DNA of 64,000 nucleotides from Athripsodes cinereus (lineage: Eukaryota; Arthropoda; Insecta; Trichoptera; Leptoceridae), in NCBI GenBank assembly GCA_947579605.1, contig OX388312.1:4960001-5024000 (forward strand). Direction: 5' to 3'. Within the stretch, counting starts at the first letter, position 1. Each line of letters opens with the position of its first letter. Positions 31,646 through 41,262 of the stretch are shown here, in pieces. Made by a program: the position numbers and the translations under genes. A model generated the notes under the pieces. The model searched no databases. It was not told where the DNA came from and worked only from the letters and a program-made list of their open reading frames with translations.

Positions 31646-31990
31646 TTGAAACTGAAGGTCAATGCGATCCCAGAATATAACTCACAACAATGCACTCATC
31701 TAGACATTCGGATGACATCACAATTAGTTCTCAATTTCCCTTATGGATTCCACGTATGTCACGTGAAAGATATCCATATCGCTAACCAGATTCCTTTACG
31801 TCCTACTAGGAACTCTACCAGTATTATTATGTATTTGTTCTGCTTCGATGACGGTAAAAAAGTTCGTTCATATGAATTGGGTTTATATTTATTGAAATTT
31901 ACAGTATTAGCGGATTACAATATAATTAATGATACCTTTGAGCAGCTTAAAGAAGTGATGAGTACAGAATTAAACTATTTTGGTACATAA
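31646..31990 (+). CDS. possible exon or small ORF, unknown protein
   Basis: An open frame of 114 codons with fairly mixed third positions (CAC GTA TGT CAC GTG, TTC GAT GAC GGT), more gene-like than its neighbours, and without an A/T homopolymer bias. It contains no motif I recognise, no signal peptide and no cysteine pattern. An acceptor-like CGATCCCAG lies at about 31666-31674, so the coding part could start there instead of at the ATG. No transposon ends were seen around it. It could be an exon of an unsampled gene, an old retrocopy or chance. Confidence 0.3.
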   Translation: MKLKVNAIPEYNSQQCTHLDIRMTSQLVLNFPYGFHVCHVKDIHIANQIPLRPTRNSTSIIMYLFCFDDGKKVRSYELGLYLLKFTVLADYNIINDTFEQLKEVMSTELNYFGT

Positions 31991-32704
31991 GATGACAAGA
32001 ACACTGTCTTGTATTTATTAATTATCTACAGACAAACTGCAATGCTTCTGTTGTTTATATAATATTATACTAATAACAATGTCTTTATACGTACTTCCAC
32101 CGATGTGATTCTACAATAGATTGTATTAAGGTATTCGAGAGGGCTTTCAGCTCTATTGTTGGTGTATAGAATAGAATAGAGTAGATTATTCTAGAATATA
32201 ATGCACTTAGCGTGCTATGTTAAAGAAAATAATTATTCTTCTTTTATATATGTCGTCATTCATAACGTGACCAAATTATTGCAGTTTCCTTGTTTATACA
32301 TTGTCGAGCAACTTCAGATGAATATTCATCTCATAACGAACTCTGTCTCTTTAAGTTAGTTTGAATATTTTTCTATGCATCCATAGCTCAAATTATTGTA
32401 TTCGTCTCACTGCTGTAACATTCGGCATTCAAGTTTCTATACTATATGGCAAGACTGGAAATTTCTAGCATATTTCCAGAATATACGAATTTTGAGATCC
32501 AAGAAAAGGTCTTTGTTGCATCTTCTAGAAAAAGGGAATGAAGAAGATAATTGTAATAATATCTTAATTTAATAAAAAAATATGTATAAATTTTGTATCA
32601 TTATTGGAATTCGATGAAGGTATATTTTGCCCTCAGGATATCTATTGGATGATATTATCATATTTAGATAATTAATATAATATACATTTTCTATATATAT
32701 ATAT
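31991..32704. other. A+T-rich, nothing recognised
   Basis: Only AGAATAGAATAGAG low-complexity sequence near 32165. Confidence 0.45.
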
Positions 32705-32830
32705 ATATACATCATTACGGCATACCCTAAAAGTGGGGTAGCCATCAGACCAGCCACATGTTATAAATAAACAAGCTGTTCTTTTTTACTGTGCCAACAA
32801 AAATTAAGACAATCAGAAGGGGCTTGGTTC
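32705..32830 (-). mobile_element. SINE-A copy, partial
   Basis: A (TA)n run precedes ACATCATTACGGCATACCC, AAAGTGGGGTAGCCATCAG, CCAGCCACATG and TGTGCCAACAAAAATTAAGAC. Confidence 0.7.
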
Positions 32831-33460
32831 TCCAACAGAGATGTTTGATTGGTTTTGTCATCAGCGATTTGTGTTATAACATGTTATAAAATAATACCTA
32901 GTTATTTTTATGGATTTTATATTTACCTATTTTTTCCAGATTTTTTCACGGCATATATATTTATTTAATATATCTATTTATAGGAAGGGCGATTAATGTG
33001 AAGAGATTCGACAAAGATATCGGTCTGGTGGATAAAAAAATAGTGCTTTCCTTAGTCAAATATTCAATTATTTAAATTTTATAGTATTTTTGAGAGAAAC
33101 ATACCTATGTAAGTACTAGCCTAAATTTTGAGAGATAATAATTATCATTCATTATTTGTTACAAACACGTAGAGAAATTAAACGTCCACCTATGATTATA
33201 TTATATATGGGTCATCCCTTTTTATTTAAACGCGTATATTGTTATCATTAATTTGGCCAAAGTAAACAACTTACCCTTTTAAACATTGCCTAAGTCAAAC
33301 ATTAAATTATTAAATATACTGAAATAATAATATTATGTAAATTGTAAAGAATATTTTCTGGATTAGAAATTTGTAAAGCTTCCGATATTTATCTCAAATA
33401 ACAAACTTGACTTAACGAATGTATGAAAATATAGCATGTTTCTAATGTATCAAAAAGTCA
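32831..33460. other. A+T-rich, nothing recognised
   Basis: No supported feature. Confidence 0.45.
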
Positions 33461-33570
33461 TTGGAGCACCCGGCAAACAATTAATTTCTCACTCTTGTTC
33501 GTAAGTTTTCGAGTGTTCTGTTAAAGGCAGGTTTTTGGAAAAATAAAGACATTATTTTAAATAATCAATA
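33461..33570 (+). mobile_element. SINE-A 5' half
   Basis: TTGGAGCACCCGGCAAACAA, TTTCTCACTCTTGTTCGTAAG, TTTTCGAGTGTTCTG and AAATAAAGACATT give the SINE-A 5' end. The 3' half is absent, which is unusual for a retroposon and implies later deletion. Confidence 0.75.
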
Positions 33571-34103
33571 GAGATTATTCATTAACACAATACAAGACAA
33601 TAAATCATTATATAAATCATTATATCCTTGGACTCGTGAAATATCTGGAAAAAAGAAGTTTTTTCAACTTACCTACACAAAAAGCTGGAAGACAGTAGTG
33701 ATACATTAAAAATCTTGCAGAAAACAAAACGAATTATTTACATCATCAAACTAAATTATGATTATCTATTATATTTTAATTAATATATGTACCTACATTT
33801 CAATAAATAATTTTCTACTTCACTACCCATGAGGGCATCCAAATCGTTTGTTATTCAACGAAAATTTTGATTTACAAAGTAAACCTATGATTCGAATCAA
33901 GATAATTACCAAAGGTGTAGTAGTCTCAGTAAATATTCCTGGAAACGTGGTGGGTGTCACCTATAATGGCACGTACAACTCATTCATGAAATCCCCATTA
34001 AACTTATTACATTACCCAGTTTAAACTTATTGCGATATCGCACGAATGAACTTCGCTCCTCTACGCACACATATCTTAATAATAATAATATTATATTTAC
34101 ATA
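33571..34103. other. A+T-rich, nothing recognised
   Basis: No supported feature. Confidence 0.45.
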
Positions 34104-34205
34104 GGGCTACGAGGCTACGACGCTCGAGTATATTCGGGTCTACGCAGCTACGAGACTACGCGTATTTTCATGTTACCTACACGTAGGTATCTACGAGTTG
34201 ATATC
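34104..34205. repeat. degenerate CTACG-rich patch
   Basis: GCTACGAGGCTACGACGC, GGTCTACGCAGCTACGAG, ACTACGCG and ATCTACGAG crowd into 100 bases. This G+C-rich island in A+T-rich sequence may be a decayed short tandem repeat. Confidence 0.5.
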
Positions 34206-34329
34206 TACATACTTAATATAATGATGGTACATGTGATATAGGAAAATCACAGCGCCTCAGGCAAAACACATAATATGAGTACTACACTAAGACTTCGGTT
34301 TGTATAACAAAGCTATTGTGAAAGTAAAA

Positions 34330-34650
34330 TAAATTATTTGGAGATGTGATTATTAAGAATACTTGAAAAATGTTGAGAGACAGATTAAGGAACGAATAAA
34401 GAAATTAATGGATGCATATAATTAAAAGAATGCTTGAAAATGAGTTATAATTATTTGGATACATAGAGCAACAGGACAATGAAAGGACATCAAAGAAGAT
34501 TAATTTGTCTAAAAAAATCGGTAAAAGAAAATGCGAATGACTGAGAATTATGTGGTTTTATCATGTAAATTTAATTCTCAAGGATTTTCGCTTGTAAGGG
34601 GAACTGCACGAATGTGAAGGAAGTGAAAGTGATGTGGTGATTTTTTCACG
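34330..34650 (+). pseudogene. RTE-like LINE, strongly decayed
   Basis: LRDRLRNE, IIKRMLENEL, a Q-D-N-E-R-T-S-K-K-I-N-L-S block (NEDRMTKKIYLS in the 54378 copy), MWFYHVNLILKDF and a final ELHECEG appear in LINE order with several stops between them. Confidence 0.6.
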
Positions 34651-35237
34651 TTTTGAGTATTTATTCCACAAGATCTTAGAGCTAGTCAGTCTTACTATTA
34701 ACAATACTTCAATTTTTATATGCGATCAACTTTTTTCATTTGCTAGCTGTTGCTATGTTTAATTTCTATTCTAACTTAAATGTTTAACTTCCGCCTAGAA
34801 ATCCACTGTACCACTTACAAAGTCACGTTTAAGATGATATTAATATATAAAAGCTAGGAAAAAATCATAGATTGACTGTATTATTTCTACTTTCATCTCT
34901 CCCGATTAGAGATAATACGATGGGAAACGATGTTATTTGAAGTTTTGATAACGTTTTTATATTAGGAATATAACGCCGGCGAACTTAGTAATAGTAGGTA
35001 CATAGTAGGCAGTATAATATGCGTACTTAATACTACACATTTTACTTATACCTAATGCATGAGTATAGAGTTAATTCATGATAACGCAAATACGTATATA
35101 CGTAAGGAAGATAGAAAAATATTGAGAAACTGATAGCACCTATATGTTTTAAATTTATGTAGGTATGTAGACAATATGCACTTTAAGAACGAGTCATTAC
35201 TAGGAAATAACCATTACGTATATAATAATTATTAATT
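34651..35237. other. A+T-rich, nothing recognised
   Basis: No supported feature. Confidence 0.45.
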
Positions 35238-35655
35238 GTGTCGGTGCACACGTAGTAGAATTCCATAATTATGTAATTGAAAAAAGTGTTTCTTTCTACT
35301 ATAGATAATTGATTCCGAGGGAGACGTCTTTCGACTAATCAGGTCATTATCAATCGGTAATGATAATGACCTGAGGCCTGAGTCAATAACACATTTTCAC
35401 GTTACATTTTCGTTCCGTTAACGTTCGAGTATAGACGAAGTTACAAGCAAGTGTCAATTTCGTTGCTAAGATACACAATAGTTACGAAAATTAACACTTT
35501 GGCGCAACATCGTCTTCATTTGAACGCTAATGGAATGAAAACGTAACGTGAAAATGTGTTATTGACTGAGGCTTCTGATAAGTGGAAAGACCTCTCTCTC
35601 GGAATCAATAATCTATAGTAGAAAGAAACATTTGTTTCAATTACATAATTATAAT
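35238..35655. mobile_element. MITE-1 copy split by another palindromic MITE
   Basis: The left part (GTGTCGGTGCACACGTAG, TTCCATAATTATGTAATTG, TTTCTTTCTACTATAGATAA, GAGGGAGACGTCTTTCG) is matched in reverse by 35575-35652 (AAAGACCTCTCTCTCGG, ATCTATAGTAGAAAGAAAC, ATTTGTTTCAATTACATAAT). The inverted arms are about 80 bases. Position 35376-35571 in the middle is a separate element. Confidence 0.7.
35376..35571. mobile_element. 196-bp palindromic MITE nested in MITE-1
   Basis: Ends GCCTGAGTCAATAACACATT, TTCACGTTAC and the inverse (GTAACGTGAAAATG, TGTTATTGACTGAGGC) give TIRs of about 65 bases with a handful of mismatches (GTCTTC/GAAGAC near the centre). No coding content and no second copy in the window. 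Confidence 0.7.
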
Positions 35656-36126
35656 AATTATGTTAGAACATACAGTAATATTTGCATAGCATTGTCTTTG
35701 CTTTGTGATTATGTGTATTATTTCTGTTCATATGTATTTTCAAATGTTTTTTTATGATGATGAATAAATAAATAAATAAATGATAATAGATGAGTGTGTT
35801 GCTATGGTAACGGAATGGTCCAGATTGATTTTTTTTTGGGGCTGTCATGATGTTGTGGGTTATTTTTCTTTAATATTTTATGAAATTTATCCCTCGAATT
35901 GTTATCCTTTCCTATTTATATACTGTAAATACTAAAATATTTCATTCTGGAAAGGTTTAATAAATATAACGTGACTCCTCTGAATAATTGATAGTCTTTC
36001 GATTTGGTATGTTTGTCTTTCAATTTATTATTGTAAGGGGGCATCCTTAGAATTCCTATATCAATGAGGCACTGAACACTCAAATAAAAGGTGGGTGCTT
36101 TTTGAGTTTTCAAGAAAACTATGTGT
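35656..36126. other. A+T-rich, nothing recognised
   Basis: Contains an (AAAT)n run near 35760. Short minus-strand ORFs show no family resemblance. Confidence 0.45.
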
Positions 36127-36207
36127 ATGTTTGTAGATAATTCACACAGATCAAGCTAGTCCCAAACTCAGATATGATTTTTTTATTATGGGCGATGATG
36201 CACATTA
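36127..36207 (-). mobile_element. SINE-C, left half interrupted by pogo element
   Basis: TTTGTAGATAATTCACACAG, ATCAAGCTAGTCCCAAACTC and TTATTATGGGCGATGATG align with 17187-17265. The copy breaks at TA (36206-36207) and continues at 39243. Confidence 0.85.
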
Positions 36208-36235
36208 GGGTAAAACCGCCTAATACGCCCCACTT
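36208..36235 (+). repeat. pogo element TIR, left
   Basis: GGGTAAAACCG, CC, then TAATACGCCCCACTT. It matches the right TIR at 26 of 28 positions; the two differences are the adjacent CC (GG in the right end). Confidence 0.9.
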
Positions 36236-36394
36236 TTTTTTGAAATTCAATAAAAAATCACAGATTTACAAAAACTGAAAAATATTTATTCAAAAAAAAA
36301 CTTTAATACTAAAGGTACAATATTGCATTCAAATAATTTTGATATGACCAACACAAGAGTTATAAAAAAATAATTAATTTTTTGTGGAGTGGGG

Positions 36395-36450
36395 CATTTT
36401 AAGACACGATTGATGCCTAATACGCCTCACTCGTGTCGCAAAACGCCCCA
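36395..36450. repeat. subterminal repeats, left end
   Basis: GTGGGGCATTTTAAG, CCTAATACGCCTCACTC and CAAAACGCCCCATC occur in 56 bases. The same vocabulary appears at the other end (38830-38895, 39200-39230), as expected for transposase-binding repeats. Confidence 0.6.
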
Positions 36451-36709
36451 TCAAATTCAAGACAAGACTTCTTACAATAAAAACAAAATAAGAAGCAAAC
36501 TGAACATAAAATGAATTTTAACAACACATACAGTACCTACATACTTTAAGAATACACTTACTTTAAGGAATAAAACTATGAACAATTATAAAATAAAAGT
36601 CTTGAAAAAATTAAGTAACTAGTTAAAAATAATGAACAATTAAATAATAAAATTCTAGAAAAAATTAAGTTATAATTAAAATCTATAATAAGTTGAGTTA
36701 ATCTAAGGA

Positions 36710-37078
36710 TTAGGCAATTTTTTTTATTGTTTCCCTTTTAGTCTTACGGCCACAGCGATTGCACATCGGACTGTACATGGTACAGGATTCGTGTAACCAA
36801 ATGCGGCATGATGAGCACTGAATCCAATCTTCAGTGGATTTGGTGTCGTAATAATTTTCCGTACATTCCCCACATTTGTTAATATCCTCATCTGAGACAT
36901 CCTCTTCTGATGAATCAGCTAAATCAATATATTCTTCACTGCTTTCGGAAGATGAGAGGTTGATTATTTTTTTATTATTTTTCTTTGCTAGTCTTTTCTT
37001 CGAATTTTTTTTATTCAACGGATGTTTAATTACTTTTTTACAATCGCTTTTTCCCATTTTTGTTTTCTTAGTAGACAC
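36710..37078 (-). CDS. PHD-finger tail of pogo transposase, shifted frame
   Basis: This frame encodes a lysine-rich segment (KKNSKKRLAKKNNKK), an acidic serine stretch (SSSESSEE ... SSEEDVSDED) and a C-terminal PHD finger. The finger's ligands are complete: C-x2-C (36874-36863), C-x2-C followed by IWLHESC, and C-x2-C (to 36752), i.e. Cys4-His-Cys3. PHD fingers usually read histone H3 tails. In a transposase this one could tether the element to chromatin, which is inference. The first ATG in frame is at 37057. Upstream the frame stays open through the last codons of the transposase, overlapping its stop. It is therefore best read as the transposase C-terminus displaced by one frameshift, not as an independent gene. 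Confidence 0.75.
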   Translation of the reverse strand: MSTKKTKMGKSDCKKVIKHPLNKKNSKKRLAKKNNKKIINLSSSESSEEYIDLADSSEEDVSDEDINKCGECTENYYDTKSTEDWIQCSSCRIWLHESCTMYSPMCNRCGRKTKRETIKKIA

Positions 37079-38759
37079 GCTCTTCTTTCCCTTCTGTTGA
37101 TTTGGATTTACGGTCTTTTTTTTTACGTGTTATTTCTTTGCGTTTTGCGATGTTTTCGGGTGAAGTAAGCACCATCACTGTTTGTTTCCTTGATGATAGT
37201 AATACAGAAGGTAGTTTGGGCACTGGATAAATTTGAGATAATGCTTTTGTTGGTGTTTCCTGTGTGTAATCTTCGATGTCCTTTTGTGGTGTTCTTTTAT
37301 CAAAATTCATACCTGAGGGGCCTGGTAAATGTGAAATTGGAGAAGTAGTTCTGTTGAGGTCTGGAATTTCTGGAATAATCTCAGTAAAATGTTGTACTGG
37401 TAAACTTTTTTTATTAATGCCTGAAGGTCCTGCAATGGGCTCAATAATAGATTGGGTCAGGGAAACATTTTCACTCCGATCTTCAAGTACTGATGGAGGG
37501 TCTTTTCGTATTGAATTTTCTTCACGGTCATTTATCAACAAATTTTGTTCTTCCAAAGAATCCGATAAAGAAAAGAAATGGTCAGGAATTGCACTTGGGT
37601 TGTAAGGGAAAATTCCACAAGATTTGAGTGCTGAAATACCATTAGATACAGTGGCAGCCCTAACCCAAGCATTGCCGATCAGTTTAGATACACCGTATCG
37701 AGTTAATTTTTTATCTTTATTGGCCACCATCCATGATTTAGCTTCTTGTGCAAAATAGACTTTCAATGGTCTAAAAAAACACCTGTCAAGGGGTTGCAGA
37801 ACGTGAGTTGTGTGGCTTGGGAAGCACAGTAGGATAATGTCGTTTTGCTGGGCTTTTTCTAAAAGCTGTATGTTGTTACAATGGGAGCTGTGGCCATCTA
37901 GAATTAAAAGTGTTTTTCGTGGGCTTTTGTGACGAAGAAATACTTCATCAAACCACTGCATGAAGAGGTCACTGTTTATGTACGATGATTTTTTGTTCAT
38001 AAAAACTTGGGATCCTGGTGGGAGTCCTGCAGAAAACTGCGGTTTGTTGTACGTGCCTTTGTATATCAAAACAGGAGGAAGGAAGTTGCCTAATGCGTTG
38101 CAACAAGCCACGACCGTAATATTCTCTCCTTTTTCGCAACTGGTTAGAGTATACACATCTCTGGCTCCCTTTGTAGCTATCACCTTTCCTGCTTTATTAT
38201 TCACTTGGATGCCGGTCTCATCCATATTGAATATATCCTCCGGATGATTTGTAAAGTCGTTTTCTATGTAAATTTGACTTAATAGTGTGAAAAATTTGTC
38301 AACGTCCTTTCTGTTCACCCCGTATCCCCGAGCCAGAGATAAGCCTTCTGACTTTCTCTGACTCAGTTCGGGGTTTAGGGCCATGAAATTACTAAACCAT
38401 TTGTTGCCAGCTGTCTTAGATTCATTTGAAAATAAATTTTTAACATTTAGATTATTAGCTAATTGATAGGCCATGACCTTTACGTCTTTCCTATCAGGTG
38501 CAAATCCTACTTTTTCCAATTTTTTTATATGTGCCACTAGTTTTTTCTCGTACTCCACTTTAAATACCGGATTGCGTCCAAGGGGGCCTTTAGGTTTGCG
38601 CGTAATAAGATGCCTTCTTAGTGTTCTGGAAGGAATTTTATAAGCTCTGGAGGCCTCGTTCACTCCCATTTCTTTATTTTCCACTTTCTTCATAGCTTCA
38701 TCGAGGTTCTGTGCGCTCCACGACGCCCGAAGGGTCTTTCTTTCATATCCACCCGACAT
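37068..38759 (-). CDS. pogo/Tigger-like DDD transposase
   Basis: A 563-residue transposase that would cut and paste this element. Near the N-terminus is a psq/CENP-B-type helix-turn-helix (NEASRAYKIPSRTLRRHL, about residues 34-52). A CENP-B-like second DNA-binding domain follows to about residue 150. The DDE_1 catalytic core has D180 in FNMDETGI, D288 in LLILDGHSSH and D325 in HVLQPLDR, so the triad is DDD with 36 residues between the last two. Proline/serine-rich sequence ends in a basic tail (RKKKDRKSK). I chose the ATG at 38757-38759, which directly follows TTTACAG, a splice-acceptor-like sequence on the minus strand. The frame is open up to 38852, but the extra 31 residues read through subterminal repeats. 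It stops at 37068, where the PHD frame takes over. No internal stop. Domestication is not indicated, because the TIRs and TA duplication are intact. Confidence 0.9.
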   Translation of the reverse strand: MSGGYERKTLRASWSAQNLDEAMKKVENKEMGVNEASRAYKIPSRTLRRHLITRKPKGPLGRNPVFKVEYEKKLVAHIKKLEKVGFAPDRKDVKVMAYQLANNLNVKNLFSNESKTAGNKWFSNFMALNPELSQRKSEGLSLARGYGVNRKDVDKFFTLLSQIYIENDFTNHPEDIFNMDETGIQVNNKAGKVIATKGARDVYTLTSCEKGENITVVACCNALGNFLPPVLIYKGTYNKPQFSAGLPPGSQVFMNKKSSYINSDLFMQWFDEVFLRHKSPRKTLLILDGHSSHCNNIQLLEKAQQNDIILLCFPSHTTHVLQPLDRCFFRPLKVYFAQEAKSWMVANKDKKLTRYGVSKLIGNAWVRAATVSNGISALKSCGIFPYNPSAIPDHFFSLSDSLEEQNLLINDREENSIRKDPPSVLEDRSENVSLTQSIIEPIAGPSGINKKSLPVQHFTEIIPEIPDLNRTTSPISHLPGPSGMNFDKRTPQKDIEDYTQETPTKALSQIYPVPKLPSVLLSSRKQTVMVLTSPENIAKRKEITRKKKDRKSKSTEGKEERVY

Positions 38760-38829
38760 CTGTAAACAATGCACAACATAATCCATCTTAATACAATGTA
38801 TGTACTTATAGAAGTTTTTTGCATAGGTA

Positions 38830-38900
38830 CAAGCAGGTGGGGCATATTGCATACAAGCAGGTGGGGCATTTTAGGAAATTTGCTCCTCAAAACGCCTCAC
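38830..38900. repeat. subterminal repeats, right end
   Basis: CAAGCAGGTGGGGCATATTG and CAAGCAGGTGGGGCATTTTA are near-exact direct repeats, followed by CAAAACGCCTCACC. Probable transposase-binding sites, and perhaps part of the element's promoter. Confidence 0.6.
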
Positions 38901-39214
38901 CACCAATGTGAGAATATTTTAAGGTTATGTCGTTCAGCAACGTTTCGAAAACTAAGACAATTTAATGTATTATACCATACAACAAGTTTATTCCAAATAA
39001 AAAAATAAATTATTTAAGAATATGAATTTGTATGAAACTTACCTCAAATTGTCCGAACACAATTTTTAATTTTTTTTATTTATTTTTGAAACAAACAAAC
39101 AGCGGAGCGTCGTTCCACCTCGCATGCCAGTGGAATACTAACGGTCGTACACGTGTAAGAGCTCTGCTTCGTAATACTCTCCGTGTAAGTAGGAGAAGGG
39201 TGGGGCGTTTTACG

Positions 39215-39242
39215 AAGTGGGGCGTATTACCCGGTTTTACCC
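39215..39242 (-). repeat. pogo element TIR, right
   Basis: AAGTGGGGCGTATTA, CCCGGTTTTACCC. Just inside lies another GTGGGGCGTTTTACG copy. Confidence 0.9.
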
Positions 39243-39365
39243 TATATAAAATGCACTAAACACATATATATTTAACACCCAGATGAAGATCAAGAACAAT
39301 TTGATTAAGGTCATTCTTCATTTTGCTCTGGCCGGGAATCGAACCCCGGACCTCGTGACTTAACG
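39243..39365 (-). mobile_element. SINE-C, right half
   Basis: TATATAAAATGCACTAAACAC, then ACACCCAGATGAAG, GGTCATTCTTCATTTTGC and GGGAATCGAACCCCGG continue the SINE broken at 36207. Like the copy at 17160 it ends after CTCGTGACT. Confidence 0.85.
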
Positions 39366-40487
39366 ACATTAATATGACAGATCATCTAGAAAGTCGGATT
39401 TTATTATGATTAATATTAGAGTTTTAATACTCTACTTTTAAAGACTGTCTTGAAACATCACTTAAGCGATAGGCTCGCCTTTTGGCATTTTTCAGGTATT
39501 AGGTTTCTTCGTTATTTGTTACATGTAAATACATCGCTATACAAGTAATTTTTTTATATCTCTTCAGTTAAATAAAACCATTATTTGTTTTTGATCCTAA
39601 AATATTTAAAAAAAAATTACACAATGACAACAAATTAATTTGCCTTATCTAGCATCTTTGATTGACGAATGCAGTAAAAGAAAAAAAAATGTTTTTAAGG
39701 ATATAACTTTTTCAATTTTACTCGATTATTTCACAAAAAATGCAGAAATTTTGAAAAAAAAAGATTGAATGCACATAAACAAAAATAATAAAACCTTCAG
39801 TAGAGCGAAAGTTTATGAAGAGAAAAGCTCTCAGCTTAAACGACTTGTATAGTACCTATGTCCCTATTAAAAATACAGCATTCAACTTATTTTATCACAT
39901 TTCGTTCATAAAACATAAAAGATCATAAAAAATATTTCATTATTTTTCTGTTCAGATGTTTATTTAATTTATGCAAATTAAGTTATAAAAATCTACGTAT
40001 GATCGTGGAGTCTTACAATATATATTTTTAATGCTTGGAAATATTGATATAATTTTAATATGAAGTAAAATTTTAAACGTAAATTTCAGGCAGTAAATTA
40101 AATCAAAATTGTATACTCGTTTATCTTGTTTTTCGTTCGCTTGTTTTTATGTTAATCCACTTGTATTTTTTATTTCTTTTGATTTATTTTTAGTACATCA
40201 AATATGTATCGTTTGTAAATACCTATGAATCTAAATGTGGAAGGAAAATTGCATTAAGTCAAATTTAAGCCAACTTGCACAAAGTTGCATTTTAATCAAA
40301 GTGACTTATGAACAAAATATTCCTTGTTAATGTTCTTTTTGACGGCATACTCACTTATTATGATAATGCATTATATTTTGCGATATCTAGAAATGGTAAA
40401 AAGATATTATGTTAAAGCAAAACAACGTCATTTTTACGACTCAAGACTTAAGCTTTAAAATATTTATGAATTTTAATTATTTTAACA
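39366..40487. other. A+T-rich, nothing recognised
   Basis: No coding frame or shared repeat. Confidence 0.45.
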
Positions 40488-40598
40488 AATTAACTCGCCC
40501 ATTGCACAAAATTTATTTGTCATGTTTAAATTGTTTATTTTCTCTTTGTATACTATTTTTGTGCAACAAGGATTTTTATTATTATTATTATTATATAT
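40488..40598 (+). mobile_element. LINE 3'-UTR fragment
   Basis: TAACTCGCCCATTGCACAAAA, TTTTTGTGCAACAAGGATTT and an (ATT)n tail match 9405-9537 and 51055-51180. Confidence 0.6.
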
Positions 40599-40711
40599 TA
40601 ATGGTTTTGTAAAAAGCAAAATGATGCCGTATTAACAAAAGAAGTTTTTAGCAAAACAATGCTGTTTTAAGGATACAAGCTTTTTTCTTACAGAAAAAGT
40701 TATGCATTGTT

Positions 40712-40772
40712 GTATTTGGGTTTATAAAAATAACCCAGATAAATATATATTTTTTAATTATTATTAAAATAA
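40712..40772 (+). mobile_element. SINE-B 3' fragment
   Basis: TTGTATTTGGGTTTATAA, then AACCCAGATAAATATAT, the last 50 bases of SINE-B. Confidence 0.65.
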
Positions 40773-41204
40773 AAAAAATTGATTCATTTCATGAAAAATA
40801 TTGTAGAGAACAATTACAATGCTATTTAACAGTAATTCGGTGTAAAGAAGCTAATGTACCTACGAGAATGTATTTTTTTTCAAAAAACTTGGAAAACGGC
40901 GTTTTGTGATAAAGTATAGTTTTGCTCCGGCGCCGTCGTACAGAAATTTGGATATCATTTTGTTCCCGATTTAATTTTTTTTGTTTTAGGTATTACGTAA
41001 TTCAATTTAGTAACAAACAGAAACATCTGATACAATGATCTCAAGAAACATCTGATACAATGTACTATGATGTTATTTCTTCTTTTGATATTCTGCGATT
41101 TTTTGTTGATACATGACTTTGTTTTAACTAAACGGTTTAGTAAAACTTTAAGTAATCAGCCTACAAAATGTATTGAATCCACACATAAATATTTGAGTCC
41201 GTTC

Positions 41205-41262
41205 GTATGTATGTATGTATGTATGTATGTATGTATGTATGTATGTATGTATGTACGTATGT
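41205..41262. repeat. (GTAT)14 microsatellite
   Basis: Fourteen or so tetranucleotide units with one interruption (GTAC) near the right end. Confidence 0.9.

Larger units (their letters stand above)
36208..39242 (-). mobile_element. pogo-like DNA transposon with PHD-finger tail
   Basis: A 3035-bp element, GGG...CCC, flanked by TA on both sides (36206-36207 and 39243-39244), as expected for the Tc1/mariner-pogo group. It has 28-bp TIRs, subterminal GGGGCR repeats, a DDD-type transposase on the minus strand (37068-38759) and an overlapping PHD-finger ORF (36710-37078). Removing it and one TA rejoins a SINE-C copy that matches 17160-17396, so the ends are certain. The long open transposase frame and near-matching TIRs suggest a fairly recent insertion. 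Confidence 0.9.

Noticed and set aside
36876..38247. Plus-strand open frames across the pogo element (36876-37100, 37276-37605, 37960-38247)
   Set aside because: Antisense shadows of the transposase and PHD coding sequence; no motifs of their own.
38690..38890. Minus-strand frame and the 31-residue N-terminal extension of the transposase up to 38852
   Set aside because: They read through the GGTGGGGCAT subterminal repeats; the ATG at 38759 after TTTACAG begins the conserved DNA-binding region.
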